Assembly (NCBI GenBank): GCA_019136435.1
Contig: JAGVUD010000253.1
Coordinates: forward strand, 1-37,632
Origin: Armatimonadota bacterium
Lineage (GTDB): Bacteria > Armatimonadota > UBA5829 > DSUL01
Direction of reading: 5' to 3'
DNA length: 37,632 nt
Made by a program: the position numbers and the translations under genes. The notes under the pieces were generated by a model. The model was not told where the DNA came from. It saw only the letters and a list, made by a program, of their open reading frames with translations, and did not search any database. Positions 28,053 to 36,568 of this stretch are shown here, piece after piece; the first letter of the stretch is position 1; each line of letters begins with the position of its first letter.

Positions 28053-28070
28053 TTTGCGTCAGGACGCAAA
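28053..28070. repeat. 18-bp inverted repeat next to the tRNA promoter
   Basis: TTTGCGTC and GACGCAAA are perfect inverted 8-bp arms separated by 2 bases (AG), ending 8 bases upstream of the -35 element of the tRNA promoter and 77 bases before folB. The compact dyad suits a dimeric regulator; a hairpin with a 2-base loop is unlikely. Confidence 0.45.
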
Positions 28071-28146
28071 GTCCGCGCGCGGCGCGGGATGACCATGCTA
28101 CCATGCCAGAGCAAGCGCCCGCGGAGGCGGGCCGGGCGGTGAAGAT

Positions 28147-28527
28147 ATGGACCGGATATTCTTGTCAGGCATCAGGGTCTTCGGGTTTCACGGGCTCACG
28201 GACGAAGAGCGGTCGGTCGGGCAGGTTCTGGAGGTGGACGTGGAGCTTCGCATGGACCTGCGCCACGCCGGACGCACGGACGTGCTGGAGCACTCCGCGG
28301 ACTGGACGGACGTGTACACAATCGCACGGGAGGCGGTGGCGGGAGGGTCTCATCGTCTCCTCGAAAGCCTTGCAGCCGACCTCGCGCGGCAACTGCTGGA
28401 TGCAACCAGGGCGGATGAAGTGCTCGTCCGCGTGACCAAGCCCAACCCGCCCATCGGCGGCGTCTGCGATCGCAGCGGCGTGGAGATAGTGCGGACGCAT
28501 TCGGATTCTGAACAGGACGCCGGGTGA
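28147..28527 (+). CDS. folB: dihydroneopterin aldolase
   Basis: 126 residues, normal for FolB. It converts 7,8-dihydroneopterin to 6-hydroxymethyl-7,8-dihydropterin and glycolaldehyde in folate synthesis. Signatures are IFLSGIRVFGFHGLTDEER at the N-terminus, with the conserved pterin-binding glutamate region, GQVLEVDVEL, and K98 in VRVTKPNPPIGGV, which matches the catalytic lysine. The conserved active-site tyrosine (Y54 in S. aureus numbering) is replaced by tryptophan in SADWTDVY. The start codon ATG lies just after a GTGAAGAT sequence without a strong Shine-Dalgarno site. Its stop overlaps the start of the next gene by 4 bases (GTGA). Confidence 0.9.
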   Translation: MDRIFLSGIRVFGFHGLTDEERSVGQVLEVDVELRMDLRHAGRTDVLEHSADWTDVYTIAREAVAGGSHRLLESLAADLARQLLDATRADEVLVRVTKPNPPIGGVCDRSGVEIVRTHSDSEQDAG

Positions 28528-29501
28528 GCGGCGCGCCCCCCACATTTCAACGTCTGCTGAACCTTGCGCAGGAGGGGATTCCCCTTACCCCGCGCCCCTT
28601 CGCCGAGATGGGCCGCGCCTGCGGCCTGAGCGAAGGCGAGGCGCTAGCGATGATGGAACAGGCTTACGCGGAGGGCCTGGTGCGGGAAACCAGCGCCATC
28701 TTCGACGCCGCGGCGCTGGGCTACAAGAGCACGCTTGCGGCAATGCGGGTGCCACCGGAGCGGCTGGAACGAGCGGCCGCCTGCGTGAGCCGTCACCCCG
28801 GCGTGAGCCACAACTATGCAAGGGACCACGCTTACAACCTCTGGTTCACGCTCGCCGCGCCGGGCACGGCAAATATCGAAATGGAACTCCGGCGGCTCTC
28901 GGAAGAAGCGGGGGGGTGGCCATTCCACAGCTTCCCCACGCTTAAGCGCTACAAGATCGGGGTCAGGTTCGACCTGACCGGCAACTCCGCTTCCTCCGGT
29001 TCGTCCGCGGCGGATGCTCCGTCGCCCATCGTGCTGGATGAGGAGACCCGTCGCGCAGTCCGGGCTCTGCAGGACGATCTTCCCCGTACGCCGCGCCCGT
29101 TCGCCGTTCTGGCGGCACGGGAGGCGATGACGGAAGAGCGGCTGATCGAGGCGGCCAGGCGTCTGGCGGCATCCGGCGCAATGAGGCGGCTTGCTTCGGT
29201 GGTGCGGCACCGGGCGGCGGGCTATGTGAGCAACGTGATGAGCGCGTGGGACGTGGCGGAGCACGAGATGGACCGGGCGGGCGAGGCACTGGCCGCTCTG
29301 CCGAGCGTGAGCCATTGCTACCGGCGGCCTTCGTACAGCGACTGGCCCTACGAGCTGTTCGCGATGATCCACACACGGTCGGAAGAAGCCACCGCGGCGG
29401 TGGTGAGCGAGGCGGAGTCGGCTATCACCCCGCGGCGGTATCTGCTTCTTCGCAGCGTTCGCGAGTTCAAGAAGGAGCGCATCCGGTTCTTCCGGGCCTG
29501 A
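28524..29501 (+). CDS. fused siroheme decarboxylase AhbA-AhbB (Lrp/AsnC-like)
   Basis: 325 residues made of two homologous Lrp/AsnC-like halves. The N-terminal half (about 5-155) has PLTPRPFAEMGRACGLSEGE, ETSAIFDAAALGYKSTLAAM and HPGVSHNYARDHAYNLWFTLA, like AhbA. The C-terminal half (about 170-325) has LPRTPRPFAVLA, MRRLASVVRHRAAGY and SVSHCYRRPSYSDWPYELFAMIH, like AhbB. The pair decarboxylates siroheme to 12,18-didecarboxysiroheme, for the alternative haem route or haem d1 (there called NirDL, also sometimes fused). A Ser/Ala-rich linker joins the halves. GTG at 28524 overlaps the folB stop. No ahbC, ahbD or nir gene is in the window, so the end product is open. Confidence 0.88.
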   Translation: MSGAPPTFQRLLNLAQEGIPLTPRPFAEMGRACGLSEGEALAMMEQAYAEGLVRETSAIFDAAALGYKSTLAAMRVPPERLERAAACVSRHPGVSHNYARDHAYNLWFTLAAPGTANIEMELRRLSEEAGGWPFHSFPTLKRYKIGVRFDLTGNSASSGSSAADAPSPIVLDEETRRAVRALQDDLPRTPRPFAVLAAREAMTEERLIEAARRLAASGAMRRLASVVRHRAAGYVSNVMSAWDVAEHEMDRAGEALAALPSVSHCYRRPSYSDWPYELFAMIHTRSEEATAAVVSEAESAITPRRYLLLRSVREFKKERIRFFRA

Positions 29502-29830
29502 CGGCGACGCAAAGCGGAGCATTGGCGCGGCCGCGCAACAGCCGCCCGGGAAGGGACCATCACAAGGGCTTGCGAAGACTCCAGTTGCAGGCGCAAAGAC
29601 CCGAATATTCCCATGTCATGTGCCAGCCGGATACGTGCGGCGCATTCCCCGCCATGACGGATGAATTAGAGCGGGCGGCACTTGATCGCCTGACGCAGTT
29701 GTGTCGTGACGAACGAGTCAGGAAATTGCGCTTGTTTCGCGGCGCGGAACCCGAGGAACCCTTGAACACACATTCCGTGGAGAAGAACCCATTGCACTCT
29801 GGTATGGACAGGAGGGGGAAGGAGGCGCAA
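29502..29830 (+). other. 329-base gap without a recognised gene
   Basis: This stretch is somewhat less GC-rich than its surroundings. The reading frame of the next gene stays open through it, and from ATG 29654 it would add 59 charged residues (MTDELERAALDRLTQLCRDE and so on) before the signal peptide. That ATG has no Shine-Dalgarno site and would bury the signal peptide, so I do not annotate it as coding. No clear promoter or terminator was found. Confidence 0.5.
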
Positions 29831-32800
29831 GTGACCCGCATACACTCAGCGATGATTACGCTCGCCGTGCTGACCGTCCTTTGCGGCGCGGCGCTTTCGC
29901 CGTCCCGGGCAGCCACGTTCATCGTCAACTCGCCGGCGGACACGGATGATGGTATCTGCGATGGCGTGAACTGCACACTGCGCGAAGCGATCAACTCGGC
30001 CAACGCGAACCCGGGTGGAGATGTCATTGTTTTCACGCTTGGCTCGGGCACACCCTCCATCCAGCCCGCGACGCCGCTGCCGCAGATCACGGACAAGGTG
30101 GTGATTGACGGCGGGATCGGCGGGGCAACGCGCGTTGAGTTGAACGGAGCGCTCATAGAGACCGAGGCGACCGGACTGCACCTGACATCGGCTGAGAACA
30201 CGCTGCGGTCTCTCGTCGTCAACGGGTTCAATGGCTACGGCATCGAGCTTTCCGGGGGAGGCGGCAACAGGGTTGAGAACTGCTTTGTGGGATGCAGCGC
30301 CTCCGGCATGGAAGCCAGTCCAAACCGCCTTGCGGGCATTGCGCTCACGGGGTCATCGGGCAATCTGCTGGTCAGCAACGTCCTGTCGGGCAACACGAAC
30401 TCGGGGGTTATCATCTATCAGGGCGCGGGAAACGTCATCCGGGGCAACTACATCGGAGTCGCCGTGGACGGCAGCACGAAGCTGCCGAACCAGGACGGCG
30501 TGATTCTGATTGACACAGCGAACAACGCGATCGGGGGAACTGGCTCCGCCGACGCCAATATCATTGGCGGGAACACCTCGGACGGCATTGAGATGCACGG
30601 TCTGCAGTGCAGCGGCAACAAGGTGCAGGGCAACACCATCGGCACGAACTCGAGCTGGGCCAATCTGGGCAACGGAGACGACGGCGTCGAGTTGAACATG
30701 GCGGCCCGATGCAACTCGATTGGCGGCGCAAACGCATTCGAAGGCAACGTGATTGCTTTCAGCGGCGCCAGTGGAGTCGAGATCGCCTCGACGTGCGTTG
30801 ACAATGTGATTCAGGGCAACTCGATTACGTCCTGCGGCCTCCTCGGCATTGACCTTGCGCCCATCGGCGAGGTGAACCCCAACGACGACCAGGACACGGA
30901 CACGGGCGCCAACGAGATGCAAAACTACCCCGTGCTGTCCAGCGCCGTGGCGTGGTTGGGCGGCATGACCATCACCGGATCCCTGAGCGGACAGCCCCTG
31001 CAGAGCTATTATCTCGAGTTTTTCACAAATGACGTGTGCGGCCCCGAGGGCGTGGGATTCGGCAGGACTTATCTCGGCTCATTCCGCCTGTCGGTGGATG
31101 AAAACGGCGCGGGACCGTTTCAGGCGGACTTCGCGACGAGGACACCCGGCTCTCTGGTAACAGCCACCGCAACCGACGCGAAGGGGAATACGTCGGAGTT
31201 CTCAGCGTGCTGCCCCGTGGAGAGGATCATCCGCGTTCAACAGAAGGCCACGCGCGACCCGGTGATGGTTGGTGGCTCGGTGGGGCGCAAGTTCTCGCTG
31301 TGGGGGTCTGTGATCCCGATCGACGAGAACAGCTTCCGGCTCAGCGACGGTTCGGGCGTTACCGTGCTGGTTGACGCCCCCGGGCATGGCATGCAGCCGG
31401 GCGCTTTCGCGCGGGCGGAGGGCACGCTTGACGTCAGCGCCGGGGAGTCCCTGCTCGCCAGCTCGGCCGGACATATTGTGACGCAATCCGACCTTCTGCC
31501 GCCCCAGATCACCGTCAGCAGTCCTTCCGTGGAGCGCACGCGCTTCGGGCCCGTTGACTTCCTGATCACATATGAAGGCGCTCAGATGATCACTCTGGGT
31601 GACGGTGACGTCGTCCTTCACAAGACAATGACCGCGGATGGAGTCGCGCAGGTTCTGCCGCACGGCCCAAACACGCGGCTTGTGAGGATCAGCGACACGA
31701 CGGGCGACGGGGCGATCTCCATAGAGATACTGCCGGGAACGGCGGTGGACAACTCAGGAAACGTTGCTTTGGGTACCACCCCGAGCGCGGGCGTCGTTGT
31801 GGATAACACGCCGCCCTCCGTGACGATAACCGGACCCTCGGTGCAGACCACAAGCGGCGGCCCGGTTGACTACGTTGTGAACTACGCCGGGGCCGCGCGC
31901 ATTACGCTTGGCCTTAGCGATGTCACCGTGCACGCGACAGGTGACGCAACCGGGTCTGTGAGCGTGTTCGGGAGCGGGCTGCTTGCACGAACGATCAGGC
32001 TCTCTGGCACCGAGGGGAACGGCACCCTGGCGATATCGGTGGCGGCCGGCACCGCGGCCGATTCGCTCGGCAACTCGGCGCTTGCCGCCGGCCCGAGCGA
32101 CCCGGTGCAGATCGTAACGCCGCCGACGGAGATAACGATCGGCGATCCCTCGGTGTTCCACACCAACACCGGCCCGGTCGTCTATCCGGTTCACTACACC
32201 TATGCAACGGTGATCACGCTCAGCGAGGCGGACGTAACCCTCAATAAGACGGGGACCGCGGATGGAACCGTCACAGTCTCCGGCTCCGGCATCTACGACC
32301 GCGAGGTGACGATTTCGAACGTCACGGGGGACGGCACGCTCGGCATCTCGCTTGCGGCGGGGACGGCGAGCGGATCTGGCGGGACAGCCTCCGAAGCCGG
32401 CCCCAGCACACCCTTCAACGTGGACAACGTGGCCCCCGGCATCAGCGTGAGCGCGCCATCCGCCGCTCTGACAAACACCGGACCCGTGACGTTCGATGTG
32501 ACGTACGCCAGCGCGGATGCTGTCACGCTGGCGAACGAAGACGTCACTCTCCTGAAGACCGGCACGGCTGACGCGGCCCTTGAGGTGAGCGGCAGCGGCA
32601 CGGAATCGCGGACGGTGACGCTGTCTTCGATTACCGGTGACGGGACGCTTGCGATTGCCATCGGCGCGGCCACGGCCTCGGACCTCGCCGGAAACCTTGC
32701 GCCTCAGGCGGACGCAAGCGCGGCGTTCGAGGTGGACAACACCGCCCCGGCCGTTGAGATCGGTCAGCCGAGCGTGGCGATTACGAACAGCGGCCCCGTC

Positions 32801-33994
32801 ACCTTTGCCGTCACCTTCACAGGCTTCAGCGCGACGACGCTCACTGAGGCTGACATCACACTGCACAAGACGGGCACCGCGGACGCGACGCTCGCGCTGA
32901 GCGGTTCGAGCTCCGATTACACAGTGACGCTGTCCAACACGTCCGGCGACGGGACATTGAGCTTCTCCATCGCAGCCGGCACGGCCGTGGACGCCGCGGG
33001 GAACCTGGCGGCCGCGGCGGGGCCGGGAGCGGAGGTGACGATTGACAATATCGCGCCCGCAATCAGCGTGAGCGGGCCGTCGAAGACGCTCACGAACACG
33101 GGCCCGGTGACGTTCACGGTGACCTACACCGGCGCGGACATCATCACGCTGAATCCCTCCGACATCACGCTCAACAAGACGGGAACTGCGGACGCGACGG
33201 TTGAGGTGAGCGGAGACGGCAGCACGACACGAACGGTGACGCTGCACGCGATCACAGGCGACGGGACGCTCGGCATCAGGGTCAATGCGGATTCGGCCTC
33301 GGACTTTGCCGGCAACCTTGCCCCGGCGTCCAATGCAACCAGCACGTTCGCTGTTGACAACACCCCGCCGGTAGCGATCATCAGCAACCCGAGCAAGTAT
33401 CTGACGACCGCCGGGCCGATCGTCTACACCGTGACCTACCAGAACTACAGCAGCATCAGTCTGACTCCGGCGGACATCATCCTGAACAAGACGGGCACGG
33501 CGGACGGGACGGTGACGCTGAGCGGTTCGACCGCAGTGCGGACTGTGACCATCTCGAACGTCACGGGCGACGGCACTCTGGGCATATCGGTGGCCCCGGG
33601 AACGGCCGTGGACACGGCTGGCAACCTGGCGCCCGCCGCCGGACCGAGCAACACGTTCACGGTGGACAACACACCTCCGACAATCACGCTGACGGGCCCC
33701 TCGGTGCCGTCAACCATCTCCGGTCCGGTGGACTTCCGCGTTACGTATGGCGGGTTCAGCAACATTTCGCTGTCAGCGGCGAATGTGACCATCAACAAGA
33801 CAGGCACGGCGACGGGCAGCGTCTCCATACTGTGGCTGTCGGTGAGCGAGCGGATGATCCGGGTGCACACGATCTCAGGCAACGGCACGATCGGGGTCTC
33901 GATAGCCCCCGGCACAGCCATTGACTGGGTATATCTGACCGCTCCGGGCGCCGGCCCGAGCGCGACGGCTGTCGTGGGCAGCGGCAATCCTTAG
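29831..33994 (+). CDS. giant exported CSLREA/beta-helix protein with eight Ig-like repeats
   Basis: 1387 residues from GTG 29831, chosen because GGAGG lies 5 bases upstream and a signal peptide follows at once (MITLAVLTVLCGAALSPSRA). Next is a CSLREA domain (FIVNSPADTDDGICDG, NCTLREAINSANANPGGD; about 30-75), then a right-handed beta-helix of NosD/parallel-repeat type (about 110-350, repeats such as GNVIRGNYIGV and NKVQGNTIGTN), an FnIII-like segment, one OB-like module (about 462-555) and eight tandem Ig-like repeats of about 104 residues to the end. It lacks an LPxTG, PEP-CTERM or type IX sorting signal. It is probably a secreted or surface adhesin or polysaccharide-binding protein; no catalytic motif is evident. 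Confidence 0.87.
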   Translation: MTRIHSAMITLAVLTVLCGAALSPSRAATFIVNSPADTDDGICDGVNCTLREAINSANANPGGDVIVFTLGSGTPSIQPATPLPQITDKVVIDGGIGGATRVELNGALIETEATGLHLTSAENTLRSLVVNGFNGYGIELSGGGGNRVENCFVGCSASGMEASPNRLAGIALTGSSGNLLVSNVLSGNTNSGVIIYQGAGNVIRGNYIGVAVDGSTKLPNQDGVILIDTANNAIGGTGSADANIIGGNTSDGIEMHGLQCSGNKVQGNTIGTNSSWANLGNGDDGVELNMAARCNSIGGANAFEGNVIAFSGASGVEIASTCVDNVIQGNSITSCGLLGIDLAPIGEVNPNDDQDTDTGANEMQNYPVLSSAVAWLGGMTITGSLSGQPLQSYYLEFFTNDVCGPEGVGFGRTYLGSFRLSVDENGAGPFQADFATRTPGSLVTATATDAKGNTSEFSACCPVERIIRVQQKATRDPVMVGGSVGRKFSLWGSVIPIDENSFRLSDGSGVTVLVDAPGHGMQPGAFARAEGTLDVSAGESLLASSAGHIVTQSDLLPPQITVSSPSVERTRFGPVDFLITYEGAQMITLGDGDVVLHKTMTADGVAQVLPHGPNTRLVRISDTTGDGAISIEILPGTAVDNSGNVALGTTPSAGVVVDNTPPSVTITGPSVQTTSGGPVDYVVNYAGAARITLGLSDVTVHATGDATGSVSVFGSGLLARTIRLSGTEGNGTLAISVAAGTAADSLGNSALAAGPSDPVQIVTPPTEITIGDPSVFHTNTGPVVYPVHYTYATVITLSEADVTLNKTGTADGTVTVSGSGIYDREVTISNVTGDGTLGISLAAGTASGSGGTASEAGPSTPFNVDNVAPGISVSAPSAALTNTGPVTFDVTYASADAVTLANEDVTLLKTGTADAALEVSGSGTESRTVTLSSITGDGTLAIAIGAATASDLAGNLAPQADASAAFEVDNTAPAVEIGQPSVAITNSGPVTFAVTFTGFSATTLTEADITLHKTGTADATLALSGSSSDYTVTLSNTSGDGTLSFSIAAGTAVDAAGNLAAAAGPGAEVTIDNIAPAISVSGPSKTLTNTGPVTFTVTYTGADIITLNPSDITLNKTGTADATVEVSGDGSTTRTVTLHAITGDGTLGIRVNADSASDFAGNLAPASNATSTFAVDNTPPVAIISNPSKYLTTAGPIVYTVTYQNYSSISLTPADIILNKTGTADGTVTLSGSTAVRTVTISNVTGDGTLGISVAPGTAVDTAGNLAPAAGPSNTFTVDNTPPTITLTGPSVPSTISGPVDFRVTYGGFSNISLSAANVTINKTGTATGSVSILWLSVSERMIRVHTISGNGTIGVSIAPGTAIDWVYLTAPGAGPSATAVVGSGNP
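31502..33970 (+). repeat. eight tandem Ig-like coding repeats
   Basis: Units begin near 31502, 31811, 32123, 32432, 32744, 33053, 33364 and 33675, about 310 bases each. The shared pattern is: P-x-I-x-V-x-x-P-S, then N-T-G-P-V-x-F-x-V-T-Y, I-T-L, D-V-T-L-x-K-T-G-T-A-D, a V-S-G-S-G turn, R-T-V-T, T-G-D-G-T-L-G-I-S, A-A-G-T-A, A-G-N-L-A and V-D-N-T-A-P. The central units are most alike; the first two and the last are more diverged. Confidence 0.9.
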
Positions 33995-34023
33995 GGATGT
34001 AGCCCTGACTGACAGGAATGAAC

Positions 34024-34051
34024 GGGCGCCGGGCTACTCCGGCGCCCTTTT
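34024..34051 (+). terminator. intrinsic terminator of the giant repeat protein gene
   Basis: GGGCGCCGG (34024-34032) pairs with CCGGCGCCC (34039-34047) around a 6-base loop, followed by TTTTCTCTT. The stop codon of the convergent gene (34034-34036 on the reverse strand) lies inside the loop. Confidence 0.9.
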
Positions 34052-34717
34052 CTCTTGGACGGCGGGAATCTCGGCAAGCGAAGCGTCATCGAACCAGACC
34101 GTGCCGTGGACGAAGTGGTGGTGGAGGTACACTTTGGCGAACGCGGCTTCGGGCGGCGCGTCACCCTCGGCGAACACCTGCTTCCAGCCGTGGCTGCCAA
34201 AGTTGGGGCGATCGGTTTCGGGCTCTCTGGTCTCGCTGACAAACTGGCCCTGCGAATCGAGCCAGTAGATGCCCAGGCGGAACCACTCCCAGGCGTCGGT
34301 CAGCCCCCGGATTCGCACCCAGACGCTGGCGCGGTAACGCGCACCCGGCCTGATGAGCCCCGGCGCGGTCGTCTGGGCGATGGCCTGCAGCCCGAGTTCC
34401 GTCGGGGCAGGGTGCCTCTTCTCTCCGGCGCCATCAACGCTGAAGCAGTATCCCCCACCCTCGATCCAGCGGTAATGGTAGCCGTGGCAGGTCATGCGCT
34501 GCGAGAAAAGGCCGGAATGCCTGAACGCTGAATCCAGGCAGTAGATCTCGGAATGCTCGCCGCCGCAGACGGTCTCCCACCGGATTCCGACTCCGGGCTG
34601 CGACCCGTCCCAGCCGCCGTCGCCGTCCTCGAAGCCGCCGGAGACAAGCAGGTTGCCCGGCCCGTGGGCCACGCAAGGGGTGATGGCGCACACGAGCGCC
34701 CAGACAAGGGCGCACAT
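34034..34717 (-). CDS. small exported carbohydrate-binding-like protein
   Basis: About 227 residues from ATG 34717. The N-terminus CALVWALVCAITPCVAHG looks like a signal-peptide core and ends near a plausible cleavage site. The mature part is one jelly-roll domain of CBM4/9 type: NLLVSGGFEDGDGGW at its start, RYRASVWVRIRG in the middle and HGTVWFDDASLAEIP at its end, the usual order for this fold. It has no catalytic module. The start is uncertain: the frame is open to GTG 34816, which would add FRALSFRSPLRAF with positive charges, but would overlap the divergent gene, and none of the candidates has a Shine-Dalgarno site. It may bind the sugar handled by the neighbouring glycosidases. Confidence 0.7.
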   Translation of the reverse strand: MCALVWALVCAITPCVAHGPGNLLVSGGFEDGDGGWDGSQPGVGIRWETVCGGEHSEIYCLDSAFRHSGLFSQRMTCHGYHYRWIEGGGYCFSVDGAGEKRHPAPTELGLQAIAQTTAPGLIRPGARYRASVWVRIRGLTDAWEWFRLGIYWLDSQGQFVSETREPETDRPNFGSHGWKQVFAEGDAPPEAAFAKVYLHHHFVHGTVWFDDASLAEIPAVQEKRAPE

Positions 34718-34794
34718 GGGGAATGCCCGAAGCGGACTTCGGAAGGAGAGGGCCCGGAACCAGTCGAAGGGTGTTGATAACGGGGGAAATCGCA

Positions 34795-36543
34795 ATGTCT
34801 TTAGCCAGCCTTTCACTTATGCTTGTTTTCGCTCTTGCCGCATCAACTCCTGCGGACGCTGCGAAGCACAAGGCCGCCGCGCCGACGGGCGAAGTGCGGC
34901 TGTCCGGCGCAAAAGCGGGCGACGGCAAGGACGACACGGCGGCTCTGCTGCAAGCTCTGGACAAATGCAAACAGACCGGCGCAAAGAGGCTGGTCTTCCC
35001 CAAGGGGCGCTACGACTTCTTCGCGGGAAGCAACCCGGGGAACGCGGGCACGCTGTTCATTCTGGACGGAATTCGCGGCCTGACGATTGACGGCGGCGGG
35101 TCGGAACTGACGTTCCACGGCATGACCGGGGCCTTCTATATCGCGAACTCGCAGGGGGTGCGGTTCGTGAACATGACGCTCGACTGGGACGCGGGCGCGC
35201 AGTCGGTGGGAACGGTTGTCGCCACGGCGGAAAAGTCGTTCGACGTGAGGGTGCTGGACGAGTTCCCAGTCAAAGGCGGCGAGCCAGTCGAGGCGTTTAT
35301 GGACTTCGACCCGAAGACCCGGCTGCCGATGAAGGGCGGGGTGGACTCGTACTACAACACCGAGTCAACGGAACTGATCGCACCCCAGACTCTGCGCGTG
35401 AAAGTGCGCAACCCGGTGGAGATGAAGGTTGGCGTGCTGGCGGTGCTGAGGCACAAGGTGTACGGCCCGAGCGCGTTCGTCTTCGACCGGTCGCGCGACT
35501 GCGGCATCTCGGACGTGACGATTTACGGCGTCCCGGGCATGGGCTGCATCGGAAATGTCTGCATGAACATGACGCTGGAGCGCTTCCGCGTGAGGCTGAA
35601 GCCCAGGACATCCCGGCTGGTCTCGGCGAGCGCGGACGCAACGCACTTTGGCGGGTGCAAAGGAACGATCAGCATCAGGGACTGCCTGTTCGAAGGGATG
35701 GGCGACGATGCTGTGAACATCAAGTCCGGGCTGTATCTCTCGGTGCGCGAGAAGGTGGACGATCGCACCGTGCTCTGCCAGCACAACCTGAAGATGGCAA
35801 ACCTGCCCGACCCCGGCGACAGGATGGAGATGTCGCACGTTGAGGATCTGATCCCGTACGCATCGGGCGAGGTGGAGTCGGCGGAGATGGCGGAGGGCGA
35901 GAACGTGCACAGAGTGCGGTTCAAGTCGGCGCTGCCAGCGGACCTGAAGGTGGGCGACGTTCTGGGCAATGCATCCAGGGTCCCGTCGGTGCGGATTTCG
36001 AAGGTCAGCGTGCGCAACAATCGCGCGCGGGGGTTTCTGATTCAGACGCGCGACGCGATCATCGAAAACTGCAAGTTCGAGAACTGCACGGGCGGCGGCG
36101 TGTGGGTGATGACGGAGGTCGTGCACTTCTTCGAGTCCATCGGGACGCGGGATGTGGTCGTCCGGAACAACACCTTCAAGAACTGCAACTACGGGGCGGC
36201 GCGGGGCGAAGGAGTGCTGAGCGCATTCGCCTACCTGAAGGACTTCGCGATGCCTCCGCGGCCCGGCGTGCACAGGAACATCGTTTTCGAGAACAACACG
36301 ATAGACGGGTCGGCGAACTGCGGCATATTCGCGGCGGGGGTGGAAGGACTCCGGATCGCCGGCAACACGATTCGCAATGCCTGCCAGAGCCCCACGAAAC
36401 CCGAAGGGAGCGCGGCGATGTGCATAATGAACAGCAGCGGCGTTGCGGCAGTGAACAACCGGATTGATGCGTCGAAACAGGGGCCGGGCTTCCGGGAGGC
36501 AGTGCGGAACATCGGTGGCGGGAAGTCAGTCACGAACCAGTAG
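34795..36543 (+). CDS. exported GH110-like right-handed beta-helix glycosidase
   Basis: 582 residues from ATG 34795, with GGGGGA upstream. The signal peptide (LASLSLMLVFALAASTPADA) is followed by a pectate-lyase-like opening (GDGKDDTAALLQALDKCK, LVFPKGRYDFF) and a long parallel beta-helix. The segment SADATHFGGCKGTISIRDC then LFEGMGDDAVNIKSG strongly recalls GH110 alpha-1,3-galactosidases. Three aspartates, D281, D304 and D305, have the spacing (23 residues) I remember for the GH110 active site. The motif following the DD pair is NIKSG rather than the NVHGTY I expect, so the substrate may differ. It is probably an exo-glycosidase acting outside the cytoplasm. It is 25 bases upstream of the rhamnosidase-like gene, likely an operon. 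Confidence 0.82.
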   Translation: MSLASLSLMLVFALAASTPADAAKHKAAAPTGEVRLSGAKAGDGKDDTAALLQALDKCKQTGAKRLVFPKGRYDFFAGSNPGNAGTLFILDGIRGLTIDGGGSELTFHGMTGAFYIANSQGVRFVNMTLDWDAGAQSVGTVVATAEKSFDVRVLDEFPVKGGEPVEAFMDFDPKTRLPMKGGVDSYYNTESTELIAPQTLRVKVRNPVEMKVGVLAVLRHKVYGPSAFVFDRSRDCGISDVTIYGVPGMGCIGNVCMNMTLERFRVRLKPRTSRLVSASADATHFGGCKGTISIRDCLFEGMGDDAVNIKSGLYLSVREKVDDRTVLCQHNLKMANLPDPGDRMEMSHVEDLIPYASGEVESAEMAEGENVHRVRFKSALPADLKVGDVLGNASRVPSVRISKVSVRNNRARGFLIQTRDAIIENCKFENCTGGGVWVMTEVVHFFESIGTRDVVVRNNTFKNCNYGAARGEGVLSAFAYLKDFAMPPRPGVHRNIVFENNTIDGSANCGIFAAGVEGLRIAGNTIRNACQSPTKPEGSAAMCIMNSSGVAAVNNRIDASKQGPGFREAVRNIGGGKSVTNQ

Positions 36544-36568
36544 CGCCAAACAACTGAAGGAGATTCGT

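Noticed and set aside
29654-29830. N-terminal extension of 59 residues on the giant repeat protein
   Set aside because: It lacks a ribosome-binding site and would place the signal peptide internally; GTG 29831 with GGAGG is far better.
31754-33247. Open frame of 497 codons on the reverse strand within the repeat region
   Set aside because: The apparent repeats in it mirror the Ig-like repeats of the real forward gene; the composition (Arg, Gly, Val) is that of an antisense frame.
31502-33970. Possible CRISPR-like or non-coding repeat array
   Set aside because: The period is about 310 bases, the units are in frame, diverged mainly at the DNA level, and encode Ig-like domains.
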